From the NCBI GenBank assembly GCA_949317995.1, contig OX439039.1, forward strand, positions 75,994,002 through 76,058,001: 64,000 bases of DNA, given 5' to 3'. Made by a program: the position numbers and the translations under genes. Numbering within the stretch: position 1 is the stretch's first letter; each line of letters starts with the position of its first letter. The DNA comes from Acholoe squamosa (Eukaryota; Annelida; Polychaeta; Phyllodocida; Polynoidae). The notes below the pieces were generated by a model. That model searched no databases. It saw only the letters and a program-made list of their open reading frames with translations, and was not told the origin of the DNA. Positions 18,840 through 32,500 of the stretch are shown here, piece after piece.

Positions 18840-20979
18840 AAGTACCTTAAAGCTACTCAAACATGAGAAAACAGCTCCCTATTCACCTCACCAAAATGGT
18901 ACAGTAGAAAGATCATGGCGCACAATATTTGAAATGGCAAGATGTTTGTTGTAAGAAGCCAAATTACCTAAAGAAATGTGGGCTTATGCTGTTATGTGTA
19001 GTGTTTCAGAAATAGATGTTACAATGATAGGGTCAAGATGACCCCATTCGAAGCATTCACAGGTAAGAAACCAGACTTGAGTGGTATGTATGTATTTGGT
19101 ACTGTATGTTATGCTTCTGTACAGGAGAAGAAGCTGGATGACCATGGTGAGAAAGGTATTTTTGTTGGTTATGATAAATGTAACCCAGCATATCTTGTGT
19201 TTATTCTGAACGTAGAGTAAGATGTGTGAAGTTTGACGAGGTAACAGACAATATTGATGAACCGATGTGTGCCACACCTTAGGTTGAACCTGAATATTAC
19301 CTGGCTCTGAATGTAGCTGATGATTTTCCTCAAAATGTGGTAGGTGGTGAACTTAATCAAAACCTACAGGACAATAGGGACAATGCCAGGTATCCCCACA
19401 GAGGACGTAACCCACCTGGTTATTTGCAGGATTATGTCACCACTACTGTTGATTATTGCTACCACATGTCTCACATCCCAAATACATATACTGATGCTAT
19501 GAACTCTGACAATGCGCAAAAATGGCAGAACGCGATGGATATTGAGATGGATGCATTGAAGGACAATGACACTTTTGAACTCACCACACTATCCGAGGGT
19601 AGATCTGCAGTGAGGGGTAGATGGGTGTAGGCGCTAAAAATGGGACAAAACGCCAATGAACAGTACAAGGCCCGGTTTGTGGCCAAAGGTTATTCTCAGG
19701 TCCCAAACATTGACTATCATGAGACTTTTTCACCCGCTGCCCGTATTACATCGATTCGCTTGCTTATGCAATTGGCCGTCAAAGAGGACATGGTTGTTCA
19801 TCAGATGGATGTTAAGACAGCCTATCTGAAGGCTATGAGGTAAAAGGTAAAAATGGTGCGAAATCGTATTTCAAGCTTAATAAATCTCTGTATGATTTAA
19901 ATCAAAGTGGTAGGAGCTGGAACAACATGTTGGACACCTACCTGAAGGAGGAAGGTTTCCAACTATCTGAGACTGATTCTTGTGTGTACACTAAGTTTGA
20001 ACAAAATTCCAAAACTATTGTAGTACTTTGGGTTGATTATATTATTATTGCTGCAAGTGAGGAGAAGACACTCAACATAGTGAAACAGTCTCTGTCCACC
20101 AGATTCAAAATGAAAGATCTTGGTAAGTTATCTTGGTTCCTAGGTATTGAGTTCAAGTGTGAAAATGGATCTACTGAAATGAACCAAGCCAAATATGTAG
20201 AAACATTATTGAAAAGGTTAAAAAGGGAGGATATCAGATATTCAGATCACCTTCTTGTGATGTAGGGTCCAATACTACAAGGGATGAGGATTCTGAAGAG
20301 CTAGCTGATGCTAAGCTGTACCCAGAAATTATGGGAAGCCTCATCTATTGTATGTCAATCACAAAACCTGATCTGTGTTATGTTGTAACAAAACTATCTC
20401 AACATATAGTGAATCCCACCAAAGCTGATCTTGGTAGAGCCAAGCAGGTACTGAGGTACATCAAAGGTACACTTGATTATGGATTAAGGTTCCAAAAATA
20501 TGATGCTGAGTTAGAACTCAGTGGCTTTTGTGATGCCGATTGGGGAGCATCTGATGAGAGAAAGAGCATAACTGGTTATGCATTAAGATTGACCAACAAT
20601 GGTCCACTCATTTCGTACAAAAGTAAACAAGACTGTTGCATTATCCACTTGTGAAGCTGAATATATGGCTCTGTCAGCTGCTACCGAAGAGGTGAAGTTC
20701 CTTAATCAACTTTTTACCGACATGACTGGTATTAAGCAAACAAAGAGTGTTGTTTTGTATGGGTACAACCAGGGTGCACTGGCACTAGCTAAAAATCCAG
20801 TACACCATCAAAGGTCTAAACATATTGATATCAGATATCATTTTGTGAGAAATGAAGTCCAGAATAAAACTCTCAAACTAGAGTATGTACCTACAGCAGA
20901 AAACATTGCTGATGTTTTCACAAAGCTGGTTGCAAAACCTAGGGTTGTGAAGTTCCTGAGTGTGCTAATGGGTACATAA
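18840..20979 (+). pseudogene. Copia pol remnant: integrase end, reverse transcriptase, RNase H
   Basis: The integrase C-terminal block includes TPFEAFTGKKP and a Gly-Ile-Phe-Val-Gly-Tyr motif (about 19038-19220). Reverse transcriptase blocks follow (about 19500-20265), with QMDVKTAYL, and the catalytic box reads WVDY where YVDD is expected, so the second Asp is lost. RNase H (about 20330-20980) contains STCEAEYMALS and the KHIDIRYHFVR and NIADVFTK blocks typical of copia. At least four frame changes or stops make it non-functional as one polyprotein. Confidence 0.88.
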
Positions 20980-21123
20980 ATGTAAACCATCATGTATTGA
21001 TTATAAGTATGTTTTATAACCAAGTGTTATCAACAAGTTGTATTGATCATAAGTGTGTATTGATCATATCATGAATATTTTATTCAAAGTTGTATGTACA
21101 TAATGTATTGATCGTAAGTTTAA

Positions 21124-21290
21124 GTGGGGGTGTTAGAATCTAACCTTAGGACAAATCCTTGATGTATGGGCAGGAAAAATATGCTACTGGTGCCTCCCTC
21201 TAGGGTGAGATAATGTAACTAAATAAACCCTGACTTCCGGTCTGAGCGAGCAGGCCACGCGGTTCTGGCAAAATCCAATTTGAGAAGTTG
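21124..21290 (+). repeat. Polypurine tract and 3' LTR of the copia element
   Basis: A purine run ending GTGGGGG (about 21124-21130) is followed by TGTTAGAATC, a normal copia LTR start (TG). An AATAAA signal lies near 21220. The LTR end is not certain because the 5' copy is missing for comparison. Confidence 0.55.
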
Positions 21291-21965
21291 TTGATTTATC
21301 CTCAATTTGAAGAAGTTCATGAAAACTTAATTAATCCTCCATCAAGGATGGCTTCCACCCTGAGACATGTATTCAGGCATGCACTGAAGGTGTTCTGTAG
21401 AATTCGAATCCAAGAAATATTGGTAGAATTATGGAAAAAACAATCCAGGTTTTCCCAAATAGTTCCTAAATGGAACAGAAGATGAGTTTATGTCATGCCA
21501 GGGTTTGGGGATTTTATCAGGTGTGGCCAATGGAGATTTTCAGGTGGTACCGCACTAATTCAGCGACTTTCCGGGTAGAATGGCCAAATAGTTCCACAGT
21601 AATTTTGTTATTTCAAGGAATACAGACCATTTGTGAGGAGAGAAAGGCTGAATACCCCGGTTATTTGGTATCAAAATAATCAGGAAGTGTTTTTCTTTAG
21701 TCAAGAGTCAATTTTTCATTGATTTCAAGAAAACCGTGGAGGGTTATGGGGGTGAAATGACCATATTGTGTATTCCTACACTAGTCAGGTCTCACTGCTC
21801 AAAATCAGTGTGGTGGTTGCCATGGTGATTTAAAAAAAATTGAGCCTGACTTTTATATTCTGGACCTACTGCATAATTTTGGTGTATTGTGCTAAGCTGT
21901 CAGGGAATGTTAAGTATTTCAAATGTTACATCCAAGGTCGCCAACACTGGTATTTTCCAGTCCGC
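21291..21965. other. Unannotated spacer before the tandem array
   Basis: Short open frames are present but without motif, codon pattern or start context. Nothing is supported here. Confidence 0.4.
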
Positions 21966-22688
21966 ATTCAGATCACCAAGATCAGGCCTTACCTATTCAT
22001 TACGGTTGGGTCAACTCACTTACACATGGTTTCTGGGAACCACTGCCCCCATTTGGTGTTTCACTCATACCCTCAGGGACTACTTTCCTTTCCCTTCCCA
22101 TCAGACACAGGGCAGAAGACCAGAGTCTAGGACACTAGTTCTTATGTCTGGGACCAGTATCCTAGTATAAGGTCAAGTTGTGCCACACTAGGGACACCTA
22201 GAGAGCAATACAAAAACTAAGACATGGTGCCACCAAATAAGTATTGGGATGGGAAAGAGAAAATTATGCTCAGCCTCTATCTTTGTTAATACCGGGGTAG
22301 GCTATAGATAGTTGAATTCAGCGTTCTCATCCTGTTCAGGCCTTCTTGCACCATTTCATGGACACATGGCCCTGTCTTTTGCCATTATATTGCAGAGACT
22401 TCAAAGGTTTTTGGCCAATTTTACAAATGCATTGCAGCATAAATAAAATGTTACAAGGGGGGTCAAAAAGTGGCCAAATTTGTGTTAGGAAAAACTTGAA
22501 TTGCCCTTTAGTAAACTAAATCTTATTCTTGGCTACCAGCCTAAAACCACTTTGCATTTTGGTTTTACAATGTACAAGCACATGAAAATGCAAAAACTAA
22601 TGGTTTTCTGAGGAGGTTCGAATGTTGACCATTGGTGGCAAGACTGAGCCATTTGGAGAATGACTGCTGCTTACATACCACCTGGTAA

Positions 22689-23016
22689 AATAGGGTAGTG
22701 GTTAGAGCTTTGAACTGACAATCAGAAGAACAGGAGTTCAAGTCCCTTTGCTGTCATTCACATTGCATATCAGGAATATTTTGTCAAACGATTTATAATA
22801 AAGTTAGCAATATATGTCAAACCTTTTGTCCTGAGCCAAGAGATCTTCAAAACAGTTTTCATTAACATGCTTGGAAAAAGCAGTGGAGCAAAATGAAATG
22901 AAAACTTGAAAATTGACATAAAATGATTTTTGTTTCACTGAAACCTCGAGCATCAAACAAGCCTAGAACTCTGTTACCCTGCATTGTTAGTCCAGTGTTC
23001 TAACCACTACCCTATT
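22689..23016. repeat. Pair of inverted tRNA-like heads inside each array unit (first copy)
   Basis: An 18-bp exact inverted repeat (AATAGGGTAGTGGTTAGA at 22689-22706 and its complement at 22999-23016) begins two tRNA-related segments facing each other. The plus one has an A-box-like TAGTGGTTAGAGC and a B-box-like GGAGTTCAAGTCC (22733-22745). The minus one has the same A box and a weaker B box. The minus-strand anticodon-loop position reads CTAACAA, so a tRNA-Val-type ancestor is possible. This looks like two tRNA-derived SINE heads joined head-on and then amplified with the unit. It is repeated in every full unit. Confidence 0.6.
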
Positions 23017-25667
23017 CTGGACAGATGACATATAGGAGGTAAAGTCTCCAACTCATTCAGATCACCAAGATCAGGCCTTACCTATTCATCACGGTTGGGT
23101 CAACTCACTTACACATGGTTTCTGAGAACAACTGCCCCCATTTGGTGTTTCACTTATACCCTCAGGGACTACTTTCCTTTCCCTTCCCATCAAACACAGG
23201 GCAGAAGACCAGAGTCTAGGATGCTAGTACTTATGTCTGGGACCAGTATCCTAGTATATGGTCAAGTTATGGCACACTAGGGACACCTAGAGAGCAATAG
23301 AAAAACTAAGATATGCAAGTGTGCATTCCCTTCCCCAGATGGTGCCACCAAGTAAGTATTGGGAGGGGAAAGAGAAAATTATGCTCAGCCTCTATCTTTG
23401 GTAAATACCGGGGTAGGCTATAGATAGTTAAATTCAGCATTCTCATCCTGTTCAGGGCTTCTTGCACCATTTCATGGACACATGGCCCTGCCTTTTGCCA
23501 TTATATGGCAGAGACTTCAAAAGGTTTTTTTGTCAATTTTACAAATGCATTGTAGCATATAATCTAACGTTAAAAGGGGGGTGAAAAAGTGGCCAAATTT
23601 ATGGTAGGAAATATTTGAATGGCCCTTTAGTAACCTAAATCTTATTCTTGGCTACCCGCCTAAAATCACTTTACATTTTGGTTTTACAATGTATAAGCAC
23701 ACGAAAATGCATAAACTAATGGTTTTATAAGGAGGTTCCAATGTTGAGCATTGGTGGCAAGACTGAGCCACTTGGAGAATGACTGCTGCTTACATACCAC
23801 CTGCTAAAATAGGGTAGTGGTTAGAGCTTTGAACTCACAATCAGAAGAACAGGAGTTCAAGTCCCTTTGCTGTCATTCACATTGCATATCAGGAATATTT
23901 TGTCAAACGATTTATAATAAAGTTAGCAATATATGTCAAACCTTTTGTCCTGAGCCAAGAGATCTTCAAAACAGTTTTCATTTACATGCTTGGCAAAAGC
24001 AGTGGAGCAAAATGAAATGAAAACTTGAAAATTGACATAAAATGCTTTTTGTTTCACTGAAACCTCGAGCATCAAACAAGCCTAGAACTCTGTTACCCTG
24101 CATTGTTAGTCCAGTGTTCTAACCACTACCCTATTCTGGACAGATGACATATAGGAGGTAAAGTCTCCAACTCATTCAGATCACCAAGATCAGGCCTTAC
24201 CTATTCATCACGGTTGGGTCAACTCACTTACACATGGTTTCTGAGAACAACTGCCCCCATTTGGTGTTTCACTTATACCCTCAGGGACTACTTTCCTTCC
24301 CCTTCCCATCAAACACAGGGCAGAAGACCAGAGTCTAGGATGCTAGTACTTATGTCTGGGACCAGTATCCTAGTATATGGTCAAGTTGTGGCACACTAGG
24401 GACACCTAGAGAGCAATAGAACAACTAATACATACAAGTGTGCATTCCTTCCCCAGATGGTGCCACCAAGTAAGTATTGGGAGGGGAAAGAGAAAATTAT
24501 GCTCAGCCTCTATCTTTGGTAAAAACCAGGGTAGGCTATAGATAATTAAATTCAGCATTCTCATCCTGTTCAGGCCTTCTTGCACCATTTCATGGACACA
24601 TGGCCCTGCCTTTTGCCATTATATGGCAGAGACTTCAAAAGGTTTTTTGTCAATTTTACAAATGCATTGTAGCATATAATCCAATGTTACAAGGGGGGTC
24701 AAAAAGTGGCCAAATTTATGGTAGGAAATATTTGAATGGCCCTTTAGTAACCTAAATCTTATTCTTGGCTACCCACCTAAAATCACTTTGCATTTGGGTT
24801 TTACAATGTATAAGCACACGAAAATGCATAAACTAATGGTTTCATGAGGAGGTTCCAATGTTGAGCATTGGTGGCAAGACTGAGCCACTTGGAGAATGAC
24901 TGCTGCTTACATACCACCTGCTAAAATAGGGTAGTGGTTAGAGTTTTGAACTGACAATCAGAAGAACAGGAGTTCAAGTCCCTGTGCTGTTATTCACATC
25001 GCATATCAGGAGTTTTTTGTCAAACGATTTATAATAAAGTTAGCAATATATGTCAAACCTTTTGTCCTGAGCCAAGAGATCTTGAAAACAGTTTTCATTT
25101 ACATGCTTGGCAAAAGCAGCGGAGCAAAATGAAATGAAAACTTGAAAATTGACATAAAATGCTTTTTGATTCACTGAAACCTCGAGCATCAAACAAGCCT
25201 AGAACTCTGTTACCCTGCATTGTAAATCCAGTGTTTTAACCACTACCCTATTCTGGAGAGATGACATATAGGAGGTAAAGTCTCCAACTCATTCAGATCA
25301 CCAAGATCAGGCCTTACCTATTCATCACAGTTGGGTCAACTCACTTACACATGGTTTCTGAGAACAACTGCCCCCATTTGGTGTTTAACTTATACCCTCA
25401 GGGACTACTTTCCTTTCCCTTCCCATCAAACACAGAGCAGAAGACCAGAGTTTAGGATGCTAGTACATATGTCTGGGACCAGTATCCTAGTATATCGTCA
25501 AGTTGTGGCACACTAGGGACACCTAGAGAGCAATAGAAAAACTAAGATATGCAAGTGTGCATTCCCTTCCCCAGATGGTGCCACCAAGTAAGTATTGGGA
25601 GGGGAAAGAGAAAATTATGCTCAGCCTCTATCTTTGGTAAATACCGGGGTAGGCTATAGATAATTAA

Positions 25668-26557
25668 CTCTTCTTCTACCAAACACGCATTTTTGCGAGT
25701 TTTTGCTCCTTTACCGGACGCGCATTTTTGCGAGTTACTCGCCGATTTTTGGCCGATTTTTCCCGATTTTTGAGCCTCTCTAACTTCCTCAAAACTCAGC
25801 CCAATCCCATGATTTTTTTGGGCTGTGCTCTATGTTATATTATCTCTCGGTAATCCAAAGCACTGGCTTCTATATCAATTTCCCTTTAGATGACAGAGAT
25901 GTCAATATAGATAAGTTTTACTTTTTCTCTACTATACTTTGAGCAATATTAAGAGGGAAAATGTGGAAAAAAATGAAAGGAATCATTATTTTTTGGGTAA
26001 AAATTGTCTTAGGGCAGTTTTTCACAAGGAAAAAGATGGGAACAAAATTGAGACCATATTTTGATGCATTATGTGAGAAATCTTGGTTTCCATAGCAACA
26101 TACAGCCTAGAAATCACAACATTTGTTACTTTTGTTTACTTTTGGTTGCCATGGCAACCAAAAAAGAACGTTTCCTCTAAAAATCTTTCTGATGATAAAA
26201 TGTGATAAATAGTTTAATTATCCTACCCATGCAATTTATTTTATTATGCTAGTGACTTTTTTACTGAAATATGTCAATTTGAAAATCGATAATATTACAT
26301 AGTTTCAATATTAGCAAATCATAATAATCTGCTCATAACTCTGCAATGAGGGCACATATTGGTTATTAGGTGTTCCTTACCATTTGATGTCCTGTTCAGT
26401 TTGGCATAAATTCACTTTTCCTTGGACTATCTACAAAATTCTTTCAGTTCCTGAAAGCTTATTTCATTGTCCTCATGTATAATTTCATTTCTAATTCATC
26501 TTCAAAAAATCTGGTTTGGGGGTAATAATATTTATGGGGAATCTGGTAGAAGAAGAG
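25668..26557. mobile_element. TTAA-flanked MITE (piggyBac-like) inserted in the array
   Basis: The 890-bp insert has exact 14-bp terminal inverted repeats (CTCTTCTTCTACCA at the left, its complement at the right). It is flanked by TTAA at 25664-25667 and 26558-26561. Uninterrupted units carry a single TTAA at the same spot, which proves insertion with target duplication. TTAA choice is the hallmark of piggyBac-type transposases. No transposase is encoded, so it is non-autonomous. Two short hairpins (CGCATTTTTGCG) lie near the left end. Confidence 0.88.
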
Positions 26558-29500
26558 TTAAATTCAGCGTTCTCATCCTGTTCAGGGCTTCTTGCACCAT
26601 TTCATGGACACATGGCCCTGCCTTTTGCCATTATATGGCAGAGACTTCAAAAGGTTTTTTTGTCAATTTTACAAATGCATTGTAGCATATAATCCAATGT
26701 TACAAGGGGGGTCAAAAAGTGGCCAAATTTATGGTAGGAAATATTTGAATGGCCCTTTAGTAACCTAAATCTTATTCTTGGCTACCCACCTAAAATCACT
26801 TTGCATTTTGGTTTTACAATGTATAAGCACACGAAAATGCATAAACTAATGGTTTCATGAGGAGGTTCCAATGTTGAGCATTAGTGGCAAGACTGAGCCA
26901 CTTGGAGAATGACTGCTGCTTACATACCACCTGCTAAAATAGGGTAGTGGTTAGAGTTTTGAACTCACAATCAGAAGAACAGGAGTTCAAGTCCCTGTGC
27001 TGTTATTCACATCGCATATCAGGAGTTTTTTGTCAAACGATTTATAATAAAGTTAGCAATATATGTCAAACCTTTTGTCCTGAGCCAAGAGATCTTGAAA
27101 ACAGTTTTCATTTACATGCTTGGCAAAAGCAGCGGAGCAAAATGAAATGAAAACTTGAAAATTGACATAAAATGCTTTTTGTTTCACTGAAACCTCGAGC
27201 ATCAAACAAGCCTAGAACTCTGTTACCCTGCATTGTAAATCCAGTGTTTTAACCACTACCCTATTCTGGAGAGATGACATATAGGAGGTAAAGTCTCCAA
27301 CTCATTCAGATCACCAAGATCAGGCCTTACCTATTCATCACAGTTGGGTCATCTCACTTACACATGGTTTCTGAGAACAACTGCCCCCATTTGGTGTTTC
27401 ACTTATACCCTCAGGGACTACTTTCCTTTCCCTTCCCATCAAACACAGGGCAGAAGACCAGAGTTTAGGATGCTAGTACATATGTCTGGGACCAGTATCC
27501 TAGTATATGGTCAAGTTGTGGCACACTAGGGACACCTAGAGAGCAATAGAAAAACTAAGATATGCAAGTGTGCATTCCCTTCCCCAGATGGTGCCACCAA
27601 GTAAGTATTGGGAGGGGAAAGAGAAAATTATGCTCAGCCTCTATCTTTGGTAAATACCGGGGTAGGCTATAGATAATTAAATTCAGCATTCTCATCCTGT
27701 TCAGGGCTTCTTGCACCATTTCATGGACACATGGCCCTGCCTTTTGCCATTATATGGCAGAGACTTCAAAAGGTTTTTTTGTCAATTTTACAAATGCATT
27801 GTAGCATATAATCCAATGTTACAAGGGGGGTCAAAAAGTGGCCAAATTTATGGTAGGAAATATTTGAATGGCCCTTTAGTAACCTAAATCTTATTCTTGG
27901 CTACCCACCTAAAATCACTTTGCATTTTGGTTTTACAATGTATAAGCACACGAAAATGCATAAACTAATGGTTTCATGAGGAGGTTCCAATGTTGAGCAT
28001 TAGTGGCAAGACTGAGCCACTTGGAGAATGACTGCTGCTTACATACCACCTGCTAAAATAGGGTAGTGGTTAGAGTTTTGAACTCACAATCAGAAGAACA
28101 GGAGTTCAAGTCCCTGTGCTGTTATTCACATCGCATATCAGGAGTTTTTTGTCAAACGATTTATAATAAAGTTAGCAATATATGTCAAACCTTTTGTCCT
28201 GAGCCAAGAGATCTTGAAAACAGTTTTCATTTACATGCTTGGCAAAAGCAGCGGAGCAAAATGAAATGAAAACTTGAAAATTGACATAAAATGCTTTTTG
28301 TTTCACTGAAACCTCGAGCATCAAACAAGCCTAGAACTCTGTTACCCTGCATTGTAAATCCAGTGTTTTAACCACTACCCTATTCTGGAGAGATGACATA
28401 TAGGAGGTAAAGTCTCCAACTCATTCAGATCACCAAGATCAGGCCTTACCTATTCATCACAGTTGGGTCATCTCACTTACACATGGTTTCTGAGAACAAC
28501 TGCCCCCATTTGGTGTTTCACTTATACCCTCAGGGACTACTTTCCTTTCCCTTCCCATCAAACACAGGGCAGAAGACCAGAGTTTAGGATGCTAGTACAT
28601 ATGTCTGGGACCAGTATCCTAGTATATGGTCAAGTTGTGGCACACTAGGGACACCTAGAGAGCAATAGAAAAACTAAGATATGCAAGTGTGCATTCCCTT
28701 CCCCAGATGGTGCCACCAAGTAAGTATTGGGAGGGGAAAGAGAAAATTATGCTCAGCCTCTATCTTTGGTAAATACCGGGGTAGGCTATAGATAATTAAA
28801 TTCAGCATTCTCATCCTGTTCAGGGCTTCTTGCACCATTTCATGGACACATGGCCCTGCCTTTTGCCATTATATGGCAGAGACTTCAAAAGGTTTTTTTG
28901 TCAATTTTACAAATGCATTGTAGCATATAATCCAATGTTACAAGGGGGGTCAAAAAGTGGCCAAATTTATGGTAGGAAATATTTGAATGGCCCTTTAGTA
29001 ACCTAAATCTTATTCTTGGCTACCCACCTAAAATCACTTTGCATTTTGGTTTTACAATGTATAAGCACACGAAAATGCATAAACTAATGGTTTCATGAGG
29101 AGGTTCCAATGTTGAGCATTAGTGGCAAGACTGAGCCACTTGGAGAATGACTGCTGCTTACATACCACCTGCTAAAATAGGGTAGTGGTTAGAGTTTTGA
29201 ACTCACAATCAGAAGAACAGGAGTTCAAGTCCCTGTGCTGTTATTCACATCGCATATCAGGAGTTTTTTGTCAAACGATTTATAATAAAGTTAGCAATAT
29301 ATGTCAAACCTTTTGTCCTGAGCCAAGAGATCTTGAAAACAGTTTTCATTTACATGCTTGGCAAAAGCAGCGGAGCAAAATGAAATGAAAACTTGAAAAT
29401 TGACATAAAATGCTTTTTGTTTCACTGAAACCTCGAGCATCAAACAAGCCTAGAACTCTGTTACCCTGCATTGTAAATCCAGTGTTTTAACCACTACCCT

Positions 29501-32500
29501 ATTCTGGAGAGATGACATATAGGAGGTAAAGTCTCCAACTCATTCAGATCACCAAGATCAGGCCTTACCTATTCATCACAGTTGGGTCAACTCACTTACA
29601 CATGGTTTCTGAGAACAACTGCCCCCATTTGGTGTTTCACTTATACCCTCAGGGACTACTTTCCTTTCCCTTCCCATCAAACACAGGGCAAAAGACCAGA
29701 GTTTAGGAATCTAGTACATATGTCTGGGACCAGTATCCTAGTATATGGTCAAGTTGTGGCACACTAGGGACACCTAGAGAGCAATAGAAAAACTAAGATA
29801 TGCAAGTGTGCATTCCCTTCCCCAGATGGTGCCACCAAGTAAGTATTGGGAGGGGAAAGAGAAAATTATGCTCAGCCTCTATCTTTGGTAAATACCGGGG
29901 TAGGCTATAGATAATTAAATTCAGCATTCTCATCCTGTTCAGGGCTTCTTGCACCATTTCATGGACACATGGCCCTGCCTTTTGCCATTATATGGCAGAG
30001 ACTTCAAAAGGTTTTTTTGTCAATTTTACAAATGCATTGTAGCATATAATCCAATGTTACAAGGGGGGTCAAAAAGTGGCCAAATTTATGGTAGGAAATA
30101 TTTGAATGGCCCTTTAGTAACCTAAATCTTATTCTTGGCTACCCACCTAAAATCACTTTGCATTTGGGTTTTACAATGTATAAGCACACGAAAATGCATA
30201 AACTAATGGTTTCATGAGGAGATTCCAATGTTGAGCATTGGTGGCAAGACTGAGCCACTTGGAGAATGACTGCTGCTTACATACCACCTGCTAAAATAGG
30301 GTAGTGGTTAGAGTTTTGAACTCACAATCAGAAGAACAGGAGTTCAAGTCCCTGTGCTGTTATTCACATCGCATATCAGGAGTTTTTTGTCAAACGATTT
30401 ATAATAAAGTTAGCAATATATGTCAAACCTTTTGTCCTGAGCCAAGAGATCTTGAAAACAGTTTTCATTTACATGCTTGGCAAAAGCAGCGGAGCAAAAT
30501 GAAATGAAAACTTGAAAATTGACATAAAATGCTTTTTGATTCACTGAAACCTCGAGCATCAAACAAGCCTAGAACTCTGTTACCCTGCATTGTAAATCCA
30601 GTGTTTTAACCACAACCCTATTCTGGAGAGATGACATATAGGAGGTAAAGTCTCCAACTCATTCAGATCACCAAGATCAGGCCTTACCTATTCATCACAG
30701 TTGGGTCAACTCACTTACACATGGTTTCTGAGAATAACTGCCCCCATTTGGTGTTTCACTTATACCCTCAGGGACTACTTTCCTTTCCCTTCCCATCAAA
30801 CACAGGGCAGAAGACCAGAGTTTAGGATGCTAGTACATATGTCTGGGACCAGTATCCTAGTATATGGTCAAGTTGTGGCACACTAGGGACACCTAGAGAG
30901 CAATAGAAAAACTAAGATATGCAAGTGTGCATTCCCTTCCCCAGATGGTGCCACCAAGTAAGTATTGGGAGGGGAAAGAGAAAATTATGCTCAGCCTCTA
31001 TCTTTGGTAAATACCGGGGTAGGCTATAGATAATTAAATTCAGCATTCTCATCCTGTTCAGGGCTTCTTGCACCATTTCATGGACACATGGCCCTGCCTT
31101 TTGCCATTATATGGCAGAGACTTCAAAAGGTTTTTTTGTCAATTTTACAAATGCATTGTAGCATATAATCCAATGTTACAAGGGGGGTCAAAAAGTGGCC
31201 AAATTTATGGTAGGAAATATTTGAATGGCCCTTTAGTAACCTAAATCTTATTCTTGGCTACCCACCTAAAATCACTTTGCATTTGGGCTTTACAATGTAT
31301 AAGCACACAAAAATTCATAAACTAATGGTTTCATGAGGAGGTTCCAATGTTGAGCATTGGTGGCAAGACTGAGCTACTTGGAGAATGACTGCTGCTTACA
31401 TACCACCTGCTAAAATAGGGTAGTGGTTAGAGCTTTGAACTCACAATCAGAAAAACAGGAGTTTAAGTCCCTGTGCTGTTATTCACATCGCATATCAGGA
31501 GTTTTTTGTCAAACAATTTATAATAAAGTTAGCAATATATGTCAAACCTTTTGTCCTGAGCCAAGAGACCTTGAAAACAGTTCTCATTTACATGCTTGGC
31601 AAAAGCAGCGGAGCAAAATGAAATGAAAACTTGAAAATTGACATAAAATGCTTTTTGATTCACTGAAACCTCGAGCATCAAACAAGCCTAGAACTCTGTT
31701 ACCCTGCATTGTAAGTCCAGTGTTCTAACCACTACCCTATTCTGGACAGATGACTTATAGGAGGTAAAGTCTCCAACTCATTCAGATCACCAAGATCAGG
31801 CCTTACTTATACATCACGGTTAGGTCAACTCACTTACACATGGTTTCTGAGAACAACTGCCCCCATTTGGTGTTTCACTTATACCCTCAGGGACTACTTT
31901 CCTTCCCCTTCCCATCAAACACAGGGCAGAAGACCAGAGTCTAGGATGCTAGTACTTATGTCTGGGACCAGTATCCTAGTATATGGTCAAGTTGTGGCAC
32001 ACTAGGGACACCTAGAGAGCAATAGAAAAACTAAGACATGCATGTGTGCATTCCCTTCCCAAGATGGTGCCACCAAGTAAGTATTGGGAGGGGAAAGAGA
32101 AAATTATGCTCAGCCTCTATCTTTGGTAAAAACCGGGGTAGGCTATAGATAGTTAAATTCAGTGTTCTCATCCTGTTCAGGCCTTCTTGCACCATTTCAT
32201 GGACAGATGGCCCTGCCTTTTGCCATTATATGGCAGAGACTTCAAAAGGTTTTTTGTCAATTTTACAAATGCATTGTAGCATATACTCCAATGTTACAAG
32301 GGGGGTCAAAAAGTGGCCAAATTTATGGTAGGAAATATTTGAATGGCCCTTTAGTAACCTAAATCTTATTCTTGGCTACCCACCTAAAATCACTTTGCAT
32401 TTGGGTTTTACAATTTATAAGCACACGAAAATGCATAAACTAATGCTTTCATGAGGAGGTTCCAATGTTGAGCATTGGTGGCAAGACTGAGCCACTTGGA

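Larger units (their letters stand above)
18832..21290 (+). mobile_element. Degenerate Ty1/copia retrotransposon, 5' truncated
   Basis: The fragment begins inside the integrase domain and ends with a polypurine tract and 3' LTR. Gag, protease, the integrase catalytic core's start and the 5' LTR are absent. Coding pieces are scattered over several frames with stops. It inserted or was left between element A and the tandem array. The right boundary is approximate. Confidence 0.85.

Noticed and set aside
21840-22170. Three overlapping frames of 71-96 codons at the start of the array
   Set aside because: They are different readings of the same repeat segment found in every unit, with no protein features.
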